Shown piece after piece: positions 7,035 through 14,552 of a DNA stretch of 40,027 nucleotides (position 1 is its first letter; the number at the start of each line of letters is the position of its first letter). A program made the position numbers and the translations under genes. The notes under the pieces are model-generated. The model had not been told where the DNA came from. It was given only the letters and a program-made list of their open reading frames with translations, and did not search any database. This stretch comes from an uncultured Collinsella sp. (GTDB lineage Bacteria; Actinomycetota; Coriobacteriia; Coriobacteriales; Coriobacteriaceae), in assembly GCA_902490445.1 (NCBI GenBank), contig CABUDZ010000008.1:1-40027 (forward strand). Direction: 5' to 3'.

Positions 7035-8027
7035 CTAGCTATTGAGCTTGTTAATGTCGTCGTCGGTGATAGTGCCCTCCTGGCTGGACGATTTATCCTC
7101 GGAGGATGCACCATCGCTGCTCGAATCGGAGGATGCGGACTCGCTGGATCCGGTGTCGGTCGGCTGCACGTCGGCGCCCGAGACCGTCTTGGTGGTGAGG
7201 TCATAGGGCATCGTGCCGTACCAGACGGAGTGGACCGCCTCGAGCGTACCGTCGACCGTGATGCCGTCGAGGGCATCGCTCACGGCACGGCACAGTTCGT
7301 CATTGGACGAGAGGCCCGCAACACCAAGCGTCGAGGGCGCCTCGAGCGCACCGACATAGGAGATCTCGCTCATCAGGCGTGCAAGGTAGCCGCCGGCCGT
7401 GGAGTCGCAGATCACATAGTCGACCTCGCCGGACTCGAGCGCCTCAAAGCACTCGTTGATGTTGGGGTAGGTCTTTTGGTTGGCGGTGATGCTCTGCTTA
7501 GCAAGCGCCTCCTGCGAGGCCGAGGACATCTGGACACCCAGAGTAGACGTGTTAAGGGTATCGGTGGAAACGTTTAGCGACCCACCATCGCTGGTTCTAC
7601 CGAACACGGAAGCGGCATCGTACAGGCAGGTGCCGAGCGAGCTAACGTCCCCGTCCGTGGAGTTGATCTCGCCGATAAAGATATCAGCCTTTTTGTCGCC
7701 GAGCGCGGAACCTGCCGAGGACGCATCGACAAAGGCGACCTTAAGGCCCATGCGGCTTGCGAGGGCGCGGGCGGCGTCGACCGCATACCCCGTGAGCTCG
7801 CCGTCGGTGCCCTGCATGGCCTGCGGCGCATCGGAAGTATCGAGGGCGACCGTCAGGGTACCGGGGGTGACCAGGGCATCATCCGACACCGTGGGCGTGA
7901 CGGTCTCGTACTCGATCTGGTCGATCGTGGGAGTCGTGAACGTAGACAGCGGGTTGAACGCGCATCCGCTCAGACCCAAAACGGCGATGACCGCTGCGGT
8001 CCCAGCACCTAACCGAGCCGCGTGCAT
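7035..8027 (-). CDS. Solute-binding lipoprotein (transporter substrate-binding, family 3 type)
   Basis: 330 residues from the ATG at 8027, preceded by GAGGGG at 7 bases. A start at 8045 (MVRGSL...) is also possible. The N-terminus is a lipoprotein signal, HAARLGAGTAAVIAVLGLSGC, whose LSGC lipobox places the lipidated Cys near residue 22. The mature part is a periplasmic-binding fold of the amino-acid type: TLTVALDTSDAPQAM near its start, GYAVDAARALASRMGLKVAFVD, and the second lobe around NINECFEALESGEVDYVICDSTAGGYL. It ends in a Ser/Asp-rich tail. It should capture a small solute, perhaps an amino acid, for an ABC importer, but no permease or ATPase gene is adjacent. The same reading frame stays open to 8426; that extension is Arg-rich and I treat it as leader. 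Confidence 0.75.
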   Translation of the reverse strand: MHAARLGAGTAAVIAVLGLSGCAFNPLSTFTTPTIDQIEYETVTPTVSDDALVTPGTLTVALDTSDAPQAMQGTDGELTGYAVDAARALASRMGLKVAFVDASSAGSALGDKKADIFIGEINSTDGDVSSLGTCLYDAASVFGRTSDGGSLNVSTDTLNTSTLGVQMSSASQEALAKQSITANQKTYPNINECFEALESGEVDYVICDSTAGGYLARLMSEISYVGALEAPSTLGVAGLSSNDELCRAVSDALDGITVDGTLEAVHSVWYGTMPYDLTTKTVSGADVQPTDTGSSESASSDSSSDGASSEDKSSSQEGTITDDDINKLNS

Positions 8028-8045
8028 CAAGCTGCCCCTCACCAT

Positions 8046-8376
8046 GTCCACTACCCTGCCTTCTGTGTCGTATACGATCCGTGCGATGCGCGGAATATCA
8101 GATTGTTCCCACCAGCTGACCTGGTATTTGACCCCACACTTGCGCACCGGGGTGTTTGCTCGGGAGGCCGCAGCCACCTTCACGACTGGCCCGCTCGCCC
8201 GCGAGGCGGTATTGCCCCAAAGAAAGTAGAACGGACGGTGCGGCTTACATCTAGGACGCGCCATGATCGCGCCGCGCGCACGCGGTCGCTTACGTGGATC
8301 CCTTTGACCGCGTCTGTCTTGGACTAGGACGGGCATTTCGTCCGTCCGCAACCACAGCCTGGTAGGAACGTAGCGC
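8046..8376 (-). other. Long 5-prime leader of the lipoprotein gene
   Basis: From the predicted promoter at 8377-8405 to the start codon at 8027 the transcript would carry about 340 non-coding bases. The stretch is GC-rich with several potential helices, for example CGGACGG (8232-8238) against CCGTCCG (8342-8348), and CCCC/GGGG around 8132-8152. It is also open in the lipoprotein frame, so an N-terminal extension is the alternative. I do not recognise a known RNA family. Confidence 0.4.
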
Positions 8377-8405
8377 ATTATAGCTAAGTTCAAGCTAAAG
8401 TTTAA
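8377..8405 (-). promoter_or_regulatory. Sigma-70-type promoter for the lipoprotein gene
   Basis: On the minus strand TTAAAC (8405-8400) is followed by a 17-base spacer and a perfect TATAAT (8382-8377). Transcription would start near 8370. It is the best two-hexamer promoter I can find in the window. Confidence 0.65.
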
Positions 8406-8477
8406 GGTTAGGGGCGTCATTCGCATCGCGAGTACAGATTTCGCAGGTCGGAGTGGGCTATTCGTGCCCCTGTGAAG

Positions 8478-8524
8478 CCCGGAGCTCCCCTATGGGGAGC
8501 TCCGGGGCACCCTTCCTAGGGTGC
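8478..8524. repeat. Two adjacent perfect hairpins
   Basis: CCCGGAGCTCCCC/GGGGAGCTCCGGG (8478-8490 and 8494-8506, 3-base loop) is followed directly by GCACCCT/AGGGTGC (8507-8513 and 8518-8524). They lie 3 bases before the inverted-end element at 8528. Neither strand has a T-run, so they are not clean terminators. They may stop minus-strand transcription coming from the nuclease-like gene. Confidence 0.6.
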
Positions 8525-8527
8525 TGT

Positions 8528-8742
8528 GGCCAAAAAATGGCAAATATGAGTACTGTCACCAATTTAGTAACAGGCAGTTTTAGCCTCTCGGACAGATTTT
8601 GCGCTCAGTGTCGCCAACCTGATGCTTAGTTATTCTACATTTGTTTATTATCTTCTTACTTTATGACGCCTCCGAGTCCTAAATTCCTTGATTTTGCTGT
8701 TACTGATTTAGTGACAGTACTCATATTTGCCATATTTTGGCC
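8528..8742. mobile_element. MITE-like non-coding element, copy 1
   Basis: A 215-base element whose two ends form a 46-bp inverted repeat with only 4 mismatches (8528-8573 against 8697-8742). It begins GGCC and contains AAATATGAGTACTGT and GTAACAG in each arm. The roughly 120-base centre is AT-richer than its surroundings and has no open frame of note. A related element lies at 39743-39972. The size, long inverted ends and lack of transposase are those of a miniature inverted-repeat element. I see no clear target-site duplication. Confidence 0.7.
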
Positions 8743-8777
8743 AGGGCATATGATTAACCCCCTATTTTCGACGTGAA

Positions 8778-9728
8778 TTAGACCGGCTTAAGCCCAAAAC
8801 ACGCCCGCAGCGTGTTAAGCAACGCCTCTTGCTTCTTCCTGCGGGCATCGACACGATTCCGGTACCGCTTTCGCATACGCTGGTGCATGCGCCATGCGAG
8901 CGCTTCCATCGCTTCCATGTCACAGAGCATTTCGTTGTTGACCGTCGCGACCTCGATTCCCATAGTAATCAAGCCCGTGTTGCGCTTTTCATCATGGATA
9001 CGTCCCCTCCGAGAGGAATGGCCCAGCTCACCGTTGTATTCCAGGTCAAACCGGGCTGCCTCCTGATATGCATCGCAAACTGCATGGGGCATCCCCGAGA
9101 TTGCCTGCGCACGGTCATCGAACTCGATCTTGTAGTCGGTCTTAAAAGGTCCGCAGGCAAACCCGCCATAGGAAAACGGAAGCGAAAACAGGGCGAGCAT
9201 GATGCACTCCATGGGCGAGAGCAGGTTTTCCGAAAGATAGGGACACAGACGCAGCAGCTGTTTGGCCACATTCCCCTTGCATGCCGCAAGGTAATCTGCC
9301 AGACGATCGGGCATCAGCACCGGTTCGACTTCAAAGTAGCCCACGTCTGCTGGCTGGTCCTTGTCCTTTGCAAATTTATTCGTAACAGGCGAGGTGTAGG
9401 GAGGCAGATACTTCCCGCGGTCGCTCAGTGAAATCTTAGAGCACAGCTCCTGGGCCAGGGCAAACGCCTGGATGCAGCCGAACTCGCGCGCAACGGCAAC
9501 ACAAAGGGCCTCGGGAGATAGGCTGTACACCCCCGGTTCCACCTCTAGAATCGAGCCGGCGGGCAACCCGGAACACACGGACCAGCCTACGCTAGGCATG
9601 CGGCGGCGCTGCGCCGCAGATCCCACCAGCAAGCACAGATCTTCTTGCACCTCGCCACTTTTGGCTCCAATTCGCACCAAGTCGGGAAGATAGATATCCT
9701 CGGTCGAGGGCGACGACGTGCGCAGCAC
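8778..9728 (-). CDS. Nuclease-like protein (DUF559/PD-(D/E)XK fold), main reading frame of a frameshifted gene
   Basis: 316 codons from a GTG at 9728. The N-terminal half has the layout common in Coriobacteria-type proteins of this sort: SVCSGLPAGSILEVEPGVYSLSPEALCVAVAREFG, then QAFALAQELCS. The C-terminal half (from LSPMECIMLALFSLPFSYGGFACGP) looks like a restriction-endonuclease-like fold. Candidate acidic residues are the E of SPME, the D of VCDAYQ and the E of DLEYNGE, followed by KRNTGLITMGIEVATV as in DUF559. The role is unknown; relatives are discussed as defence-linked or toxin/antitoxin-like, which is inference. No ribosome site precedes the GTG, and matching N-terminal sequence continues upstream in another frame (9779-9889). 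The gene therefore appears to have lost one base. Confidence 0.6.
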   Translation of the reverse strand: MLRTSSPSTEDIYLPDLVRIGAKSGEVQEDLCLLVGSAAQRRRMPSVGWSVCSGLPAGSILEVEPGVYSLSPEALCVAVAREFGCIQAFALAQELCSKISLSDRGKYLPPYTSPVTNKFAKDKDQPADVGYFEVEPVLMPDRLADYLAACKGNVAKQLLRLCPYLSENLLSPMECIMLALFSLPFSYGGFACGPFKTDYKIEFDDRAQAISGMPHAVCDAYQEAARFDLEYNGELGHSSRRGRIHDEKRNTGLITMGIEVATVNNEMLCDMEAMEALAWRMHQRMRKRYRNRVDARRKKQEALLNTLRACFGLKPV

Positions 9729-9778
9729 ACGGCGCTCTTCATCGGGATTAAAGTCCTTCCAGCTGATATATAGCCCAT

Positions 9779-9889
9779 CCGCCGGCGCTCGGCGCGCATC
9801 ATGCGCAGCGCCGAGGCGCCTGTTAGGATTACGGAAGCCGCTAGCTGTTCGCCTGTCGGCTCGTTGCGCCGCTCAATCTTCACTGCCAC
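9779..9889 (-). pseudogene. Displaced N-terminal part of the nuclease-like gene
   Basis: A GTG at 9889, preceded by GGGGTGG four bases away, opens a frame reading VAVKIERRNEP ... SVILTGASALRMMRAERR. This looks like the usual beginning of the protein family at 8778. Near 9779-9800 the sense continues one frame over as DGLYISWKDFNPDEERRVL, which runs into the 316-codon frame without a stop. Joined, the two parts give about 370 residues. A single missing base within GCGCCGGCGGATGGG would explain it, as would a sequencing error. The start is 11 bases after the comF stop, so the intact gene would have followed comF in the operon. Confidence 0.6.
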
Positions 9890-9899
9890 AAAACCACCC

Positions 9900-10706
9900 C
9901 TACCAAACACGTGCGATAGCAAGGCCATCGACTGCCGCAGCGCCGGCACGCTTGAGCTCCGCCGAGGCTGCTGCCATGGTCGCGCCCGTGGTGATAACGT
10001 CATCGATAAGCAGTAGGCGGCGGCCGTGCACGTCCTCAACCGTCTCGTACATGCCTTGGGCACGCTCGCGACGCTCCTCACGACCGAGTTCGCGCTGGTC
10101 GCCATGCCCGTACTTGACGAGGGCATCGAGCAGAGGAACACCCGACAGCTCGCAAAATGGGCGCGCAATGGCCTCCATATGATCAAAACCGCGCCGCCGA
10201 AACGCTGCCGCCGTCGCAGGCACAAACACCACCGCATCCGCACCGGACAGCACACCTCCTAAGCGATCGGGCGCTACGACCTGGGCATGCAGGGCGGTGT
10301 CGTAGAGCAGCTCCGCCAGATACGGCGCCAGGCGTCGCTCGCCCGCGTCCTTGTACGCTTTAATGATGCGCGGCAGCGGATGCGCATAGACGGAGCACGC
10401 CAGGCAGCGGTCGAGCGCCTCCGCCATTGCCGAGGACGTGCCCTCGACCGAACACTCAGTGCACAGCAAATCCCCAAACGGGGCGCCGCATCGGGTGCAG
10501 CTATGACGTGGGTCGATGAGCGTGAGCGCGGCCAGGCAGTCTTGGCAAATAAGCGCACCGGCGCGCTCGCAGCCGGCACATCGTGTTGGCGACAATGCCT
10601 CGAGTGCCTCGCGTGCCGCCCGCTCGGCAAACGGCAGCAATTCGTCCGCAAACGGTAGGGCGCCGGCACCCTGCAGACGGCTCAATTTGTTCAGATGGCT
10701 CTTCAA
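9900..10706 (-). CDS. comF: ComF family amidophosphoribosyltransferase-like protein
   Basis: 268 residues. It has an N-terminal zinc-ribbon region (CAGCERAGALICQDC, then CTRCGAPFGDLLCTEC, about residues 43-87) and a type I phosphoribosyltransferase domain. The PRPP-binding motif is RLLLIDDVITTGATM near residue 230, with the preceding VPATAAAFRRRGFDHMEAIAR. In competent bacteria ComF works in DNA uptake with the ComFA helicase; many non-competent species carry orphan copies of unclear role. The start is a TTG at 10706 with AGGGAGGG 7 bases before it and no usable ATG nearby. That ribosome site lies inside a perfect 12-bp hairpin. It follows ricT by about 100 bases. Confidence 0.85.
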   Translation of the reverse strand: MKSHLNKLSRLQGAGALPFADELLPFAERAAREALEALSPTRCAGCERAGALICQDCLAALTLIDPRHSCTRCGAPFGDLLCTECSVEGTSSAMAEALDRCLACSVYAHPLPRIIKAYKDAGERRLAPYLAELLYDTALHAQVVAPDRLGGVLSGADAVVFVPATAAAFRRRGFDHMEAIARPFCELSGVPLLDALVKYGHGDQRELGREERRERAQGMYETVEDVHGRRLLLIDDVITTGATMAAASAELKRAGAAAVDGLAIARVW

Positions 10707-10709
10707 GAC

Positions 10710-10745
10710 ACAACCCTCCCTACGTTCGGTCGCAGGGAGGGTTGT
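10710..10745 (-). promoter_or_regulatory. Hairpin enclosing the comF ribosome-binding site
   Basis: A perfect 12-bp stem, ACAACCCTCCCT/AGGGAGGGTTGT, with a 12-base loop. On the minus strand the 3-prime arm contains AGGGAGGG, which is the Shine-Dalgarno of the TTG-started comF. No T-run follows, so it is more likely an RBS-sequestering or processing hairpin than a terminator. Confidence 0.6.
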
Positions 10746-10808
10746 TGATTCAGCGCTATGATACCCCGATGCGCTCGGGGCAAGGCGAGCAAAATCCGCT
10801 CGCGGGCG

Positions 10809-12509
10809 TTATTCGCCGGCGGGCGGTTGTGGTGCAGACGAAGACGGGGTCGAGCCCTCGCCACCATCCTGGCGCGGCTTGCGGGAACGGCGACGGCGAC
10901 GGCGCTTTTGGCCCTGGTCGGCCGAGCCCTCGCCACCGCGATCCTCGCGCGGCTCGCGCTCGTCGCGAGCGGCGCCACGCGAAGCCTTAGCAGCCGCTCC
11001 CCCGCCATCTCCGGGACGACGGCGCGTGACCTTGACCTCGCCATCCGAGACCTGATCGGCCACGGAGGGCACTGAAGGCTTCTGCTGCGCGCCCGAGGAA
11101 TGGCGACGGCGCGGACGCGGCGCGCGCTCATCCTCGCCACGTGACTTGCCGCCCTTGTCGGCAGACGCATCGGAGGCCGAGGCGCCCTTGGAAGCGGCAC
11201 CAGCCTCGCGAGCAGCTGCGGCGCGGAAGGCGTCCTCGCGCTCCTCGCTCGACAGATGACGGCGGCGGCGACGTGTGGGGTTCATGCCACCGCCGCGATT
11301 CTGCTGCTGGGGTTGCTGAACCTCGCGCTCGCGAGAGGCGTTCTTGCCCGCGGCTGCAGCCTCGGCAGCATCGCCCGAGCCTGCGCGCTTGCGACGACGA
11401 CGGCCACCGGCGGCCTCCTCGGCCTCAGGCGTTGCGGCATTGCCACGGCCCTTTCCGCGGCCACGGCCCTCGCCCTGCCCCTGACCGGCGCGAGCATCGG
11501 ATTCAGCATCGCGACGACGGCGCTTGGGCATCGACGTACCGGCCAGACGGTCGGCGCTCGACAGGCCATCGCCCACGTCGACGCCGTTCTCGCGGTCGAG
11601 CTCCATAAGCGCCAGACGCATCTCGGGCGACTCGATGCGCTCGAGCACGTCGCGCGTCACGCAGTCGGGGCGGCAGTTGCAGCCCTGCTCGGCGGCCTTC
11701 TTTTTGCAGCCCTCCGAGCAGGTCATATCGGCCAGGTTGACCTTAAAGACCTTGCCGTTCTCCAGGCGCAGCACCAGCTGCTCACGCGGCGTGTCATATT
11801 CCTGAATACGCGCCTTGCCGAGCGGCGTATCGATGAGCGTCTTCTTTTTGGGCGCACGGCTCTTAAAGTCCTTGTACGCTTCGAACTCATAGCGCAGGCA
11901 GCACATCAGGCGGCCGCAAACGCCGCTGATCTTGGAGGAATTGAGCGGCAGGTCCTGCTCTTTTGCCATGCGGATCGAGACGGGCTCAAACTGTCCGCCA
12001 AAGCGCGTGCAACAGAGCTCCTGGCCGCACTGGGCATAGCCGCCCACCAGGCGAGTCTCGTCGCGCACGCCGATCTGGCGCATGTCGACGCGAATGTGCA
12101 GCGTCGAGGACAGATCCTTGACGAGCTGGCGAAAATCGACGCGCTCCTCGGCCGCAAAGTAGAACACGGCCTTCTCGCCGCCAAACAGGTACTCGACGCC
12201 CACCGGCTTCATCTCGAGGTCGAGTTCTTTGACCAGACGGCGGAAATCGACCATGGCCTCGTCGCCCTGGATGGCAAGATCGTCGGCAAGCTGCAGGTCG
12301 ATGTCGCTCGCCACGCGCAGCACGGGCTTGAGCGGCTGACCGATCTCGTCTTGCGGCACCTCGAAGGGATCGGCCGTAACCAAGCCGATCTCGGTTCCGC
12401 GCTCGGTGGAGCAAATGGCATAATCGGCCTCGAGGATATCCAGGTCCTGCGGGTCAAACCACAGGTCGCGCGAGGCGTAGGTAAACTTAACGGGTACGAC
12501 TAACGGCAT
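10809..12509 (-). CDS. ricT: RicT/YaaT-like PSP1 domain protein with long basic tail
   Basis: 566 residues, about twice the usual 270-300. Residues 1-310 or so are the PSP1/RicT domain. Its Cys clusters GYAQCGQELCCTRFGG and GVCGRLMCCLRYE are the ones that carry Fe-S clusters in Bacillus RicT. A further group (CSEGCKKKAAEQGCNCRPDC) lies near residue 275. In Bacillus RicT works with RicA/RicF on RNase Y-dependent mRNA processing, competence and sporulation. The last 240 residues are low-complexity, rich in Arg, Gly, Ala and Lys with RRRR runs. They are probably disordered and RNA-binding, which is inferred. The gene overlaps the end of holB by 10 bases. The order tmk-holB-ricT is the one also kept in Firmicutes and supports the call. 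Confidence 0.88.
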   Translation of the reverse strand: MPLVVPVKFTYASRDLWFDPQDLDILEADYAICSTERGTEIGLVTADPFEVPQDEIGQPLKPVLRVASDIDLQLADDLAIQGDEAMVDFRRLVKELDLEMKPVGVEYLFGGEKAVFYFAAEERVDFRQLVKDLSSTLHIRVDMRQIGVRDETRLVGGYAQCGQELCCTRFGGQFEPVSIRMAKEQDLPLNSSKISGVCGRLMCCLRYEFEAYKDFKSRAPKKKTLIDTPLGKARIQEYDTPREQLVLRLENGKVFKVNLADMTCSEGCKKKAAEQGCNCRPDCVTRDVLERIESPEMRLALMELDRENGVDVGDGLSSADRLAGTSMPKRRRRDAESDARAGQGQGEGRGRGKGRGNAATPEAEEAAGGRRRRKRAGSGDAAEAAAAGKNASREREVQQPQQQNRGGGMNPTRRRRRHLSSEEREDAFRAAAAREAGAASKGASASDASADKGGKSRGEDERAPRPRRRHSSGAQQKPSVPSVADQVSDGEVKVTRRRPGDGGGAAAKASRGAARDEREPREDRGGEGSADQGQKRRRRRRSRKPRQDGGEGSTPSSSAPQPPAGE

Positions 12510-13627
12510 TTCAGTGCCTTCCTGATATCGAACAGCATGACCTCGATGGCCAGCTGGGGAGTAACGTTTCTGGCGATGTTGTGCTCGGCGGTTGCGACCG
12601 CCTCGAGCGCCTGGGTGGCACCCGCAACATTCGTCGCAGCGGCAAGCCGACCGATCGTGTCACGCACGTCTTCGTTCACCACGTCGGCCGCCTCGTCCTG
12701 AAGTGTCAGCAGCACGTCGCGCATGAGCGTCCGCGCGCTCGCCAGCGCTTCCATGATACCCGAACGCTCGCGCGCGTTGAGTTCGCGCTTGTTGCGGTCC
12801 TCAAGCTGCTTCAATGCTCCACGCGACAGGTAGTCGGCATTTTGCTCGAGTACCTTTTCCTGCGTGGACTTGACCTCGGCGAGCGGCGCCTTGACGGCGA
12901 CGATGAGCGACTTGGCGCGACTGAGCACGTCGGCCTCGTCGGCGGCAATGAGTGAGTCGATGGCACGGACCATCTGACGGCGGGCGTCCTGGCGCTCGGC
13001 GCTCTTAAGAAACTCGATGCCGCGTGTGGGGCTTCCCGCCACGGCGACCGCCATGCGGCAACGCGCGGGGTCCTGGCCGGTGGCGCGGCTCACGGCCTGC
13101 GCGGCGACGGCGGGCGACACCAGCCGAAACGGCACGCACTGGCAGCGGCTCACGATGGTGGGCAGCATCACGTCTGCCGAGGTGCCCAGCAAGATGAACA
13201 TAACGCCCTCGGGCGGCTCCTCGAGTGTCTTGAGCAGTGCGTTGGCGGTGTTGGCGCGCAGTTGCTCGGCACGGTCGATGATGTAGACCTTGGCCTTGGC
13301 GCGAATGGGTGCCAGCGGCACGTCATCGAGCAGCTCGCGGGTCTGGGCAATAAGATAGCCCGTGGCGCTCTCGGGCGTGTAATAGTGCACGTCGGGATGC
13401 GTATGCCGAGAGACGCGCACGCAACTGTCGCATGCGCCGCAGCCGTCCTGCTCGCACAGGAAGGCTTGGGCGAGCGCCCACGCGGCATCGAGCTTGCCCG
13501 CGCCGGGCGCGCCCAAAAACAGGTAGGCGTGCGATGCACGGCCGCTGGCGACGGCATTGGTCAAAAAGTCGCGCACGCGCTCTTGGGTGTCGAGCTTGGC
13601 CAGCAGGCTTGCCTGAGCGGGGGCCAT
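12500..13627 (-). CDS. holB: DNA polymerase III subunit delta-prime
   Basis: 375 residues from the ATG at 13627, one base after the tmk stop, with AGGAGG 9 bases before it. It is part of the clamp loader that places the beta clamp on primed DNA. The AAA+ fold shows a P-loop-like GAPGAGKLD near residue 42, the Cys cluster CEQDGCGACDSC of the zinc module (about 58-69), the helix preceding LLKTLEEPPEGVMFIL, and the conserved SRC motif in TIVSRCQCVPF that supplies the arginine finger. The C-terminal helical part continues to the end. It lies between tmk and ricT with overlap on the ricT side, so the three are surely co-translated. Confidence 0.92.
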   Translation of the reverse strand: MAPAQASLLAKLDTQERVRDFLTNAVASGRASHAYLFLGAPGAGKLDAAWALAQAFLCEQDGCGACDSCVRVSRHTHPDVHYYTPESATGYLIAQTRELLDDVPLAPIRAKAKVYIIDRAEQLRANTANALLKTLEEPPEGVMFILLGTSADVMLPTIVSRCQCVPFRLVSPAVAAQAVSRATGQDPARCRMAVAVAGSPTRGIEFLKSAERQDARRQMVRAIDSLIAADEADVLSRAKSLIVAVKAPLAEVKSTQEKVLEQNADYLSRGALKQLEDRNKRELNARERSGIMEALASARTLMRDVLLTLQDEAADVVNEDVRDTIGRLAAATNVAGATQALEAVATAEHNIARNVTPQLAIEVMLFDIRKALKCR

Positions 13628-13628
13628 G

Positions 13629-14312
13629 TTACTCGGCCTCCTTGGCAAGCGCGGCGGCGACAGCATCCTGGGGGATATCGAGACCGTACGCGCGAACCTG
13701 CTCGACCGTCTTCTCGAAAACTACCTCGACGGTCGTAGTGGCGTCGATGAGCTTTACGCGGTTTGGCTCCTCGGCAGCAATGGCGCAAAACCCCTCGTAG
13801 ACACGCTCCTGGAATGCCATGCCCTTAGCCTCCATGCGATCTGCCGCGCCACGGGCTGCCATGCGTAGCGCCGCCTGCTCGGGCGTGATGTGGTAGACGA
13901 GTGTGAGCGCCGGGTGCGTACCCGCGACGGCCAGGTTGTTGGCGTCGCGCACCATCTGGCGATCGAGGCCGTCGGCAAATGCCTGGTAGCAGGTCGTGGA
14001 ATCGTAGAAGCGATCGCACAGGACCACCTTGCCGGCCGCAAGGGCGGGGGCTATGACCTCGTGCACCAACTGGGCGCGCGCCGCCTCGTAGAGCAGCAAC
14101 TCGCAGGTGTCTCCCATCGCCGTGTTGGCGGGGTCGAGCAGCAGGGCGCGAATCTTTTCGCTGATGGCAGTGCCGCCCGGCTCGCGCAGAGTTACGACCT
14201 GATAGCCAGCGAGGTCGAGCGCACGGGCAAGCAGGCGCGCCTGCGTGGACTTGCCGGCGCCATCGACGCCCTCGAGCGTGATAAAGCTATGTTGAGCGGG
14301 CTCAAAAGCCAT
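13629..14312 (-). CDS. tmk: Thymidylate kinase
   Basis: 227 residues. It phosphorylates dTMP to dTDP in the cytoplasm. The P-loop is LEGVDGAGKSTQ at about residues 13-24. REPGGTAISEKIR is the dTMP-contact loop, CDRFYDSTTCYQ the DRY/F motif, and the lid region has RGAADRMEAKGMAFQERVYEGF. Length is normal. The ATG at 14312 follows GAAGGGG. It is first in the tmk-holB-ricT-comF run. Just upstream on the plus-strand side are a GTCCC-type repeat and a long inverted repeat (14387-14484), so its promoter must lie within or next to repeated DNA. Confidence 0.95.
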   Translation of the reverse strand: MAFEPAQHSFITLEGVDGAGKSTQARLLARALDLAGYQVVTLREPGGTAISEKIRALLLDPANTAMGDTCELLLYEAARAQLVHEVIAPALAAGKVVLCDRFYDSTTCYQAFADGLDRQMVRDANNLAVAGTHPALTLVYHITPEQAALRMAARGAADRMEAKGMAFQERVYEGFCAIAAEEPNRVKLIDATTTVEVVFEKTVEQVRAYGLDIPQDAVAAALAKEAE

Positions 14313-14386
14313 GGGCGCAGCCCCTTCCTACAAGGCGCGAAAATGCAAGTTATAGCAACCAAGCCATGATACCCCAGTGCTCGGCG

Positions 14387-14484
14387 CGTCCCCAATGGCT
14401 AAAGGTGCCTTTCCAAAGTTGCGGTGAAATAGGGACTGATTGAAGCTCTGAGACCGCCAAACAGTCCCTATTTCACCGCAACTT
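14387..14484. repeat. REPIN-like palindrome in the tmk upstream region
   Basis: A perfect 23-bp inverted repeat, 14416-14438 against 14462-14484, each arm running from AAGTTGCGGTGAAA to AGGGACTG, around a 23-base spacer. Just before it, 14387-14400 reads CGTCCCCAATGGCT, the right half of the 27-base REP-like unit found at 23043 and 39651. Both carry a GTCCC core. Confidence 0.75.
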
Positions 14485-14509
14485 ATGATGGGGAATTTTG
14501 GATGCTGGG

Positions 14510-14515
14510 TATAAT
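14510..14515 (+). promoter_or_regulatory. Probable -10 box for the zinc-ribbon protein gene
   Basis: A perfect TATAAT preceded by GGG lies 38 bases before the ATG at 14553. No good -35 hexamer stands at 17 bases; TTATGA (14483-14488) is too far at 21 bases. Confidence 0.4.
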
Positions 14516-14552
14516 CGTCGTATTGCATTGAAATGTGGCGAAAGGAGTGGCA

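Noticed and set aside
8046..8426. N-terminal extension of the lipoprotein as a real protein part
   Set aside because: The extension is Arg-rich, would bury the lipoprotein signal 127 residues inside, and the promoter at 8377-8405 lies inside it. A start at 8027 has a good ribosome site.
8046..8470. Known structural RNA (RNase P RNA, tmRNA or SRP RNA) in the lipoprotein leader
   Set aside because: None of the hallmark sequences of these RNAs (for example GAGGAAAGTCC of RNase P, or a tRNA-like CCA end) are present on either strand.
8778..9728. Calling this a specific restriction enzyme or antitoxin
   Set aside because: The acidic motif fits a nuclease fold, but no methylase, toxin or other partner gene is adjacent and the N-terminus is frameshifted.
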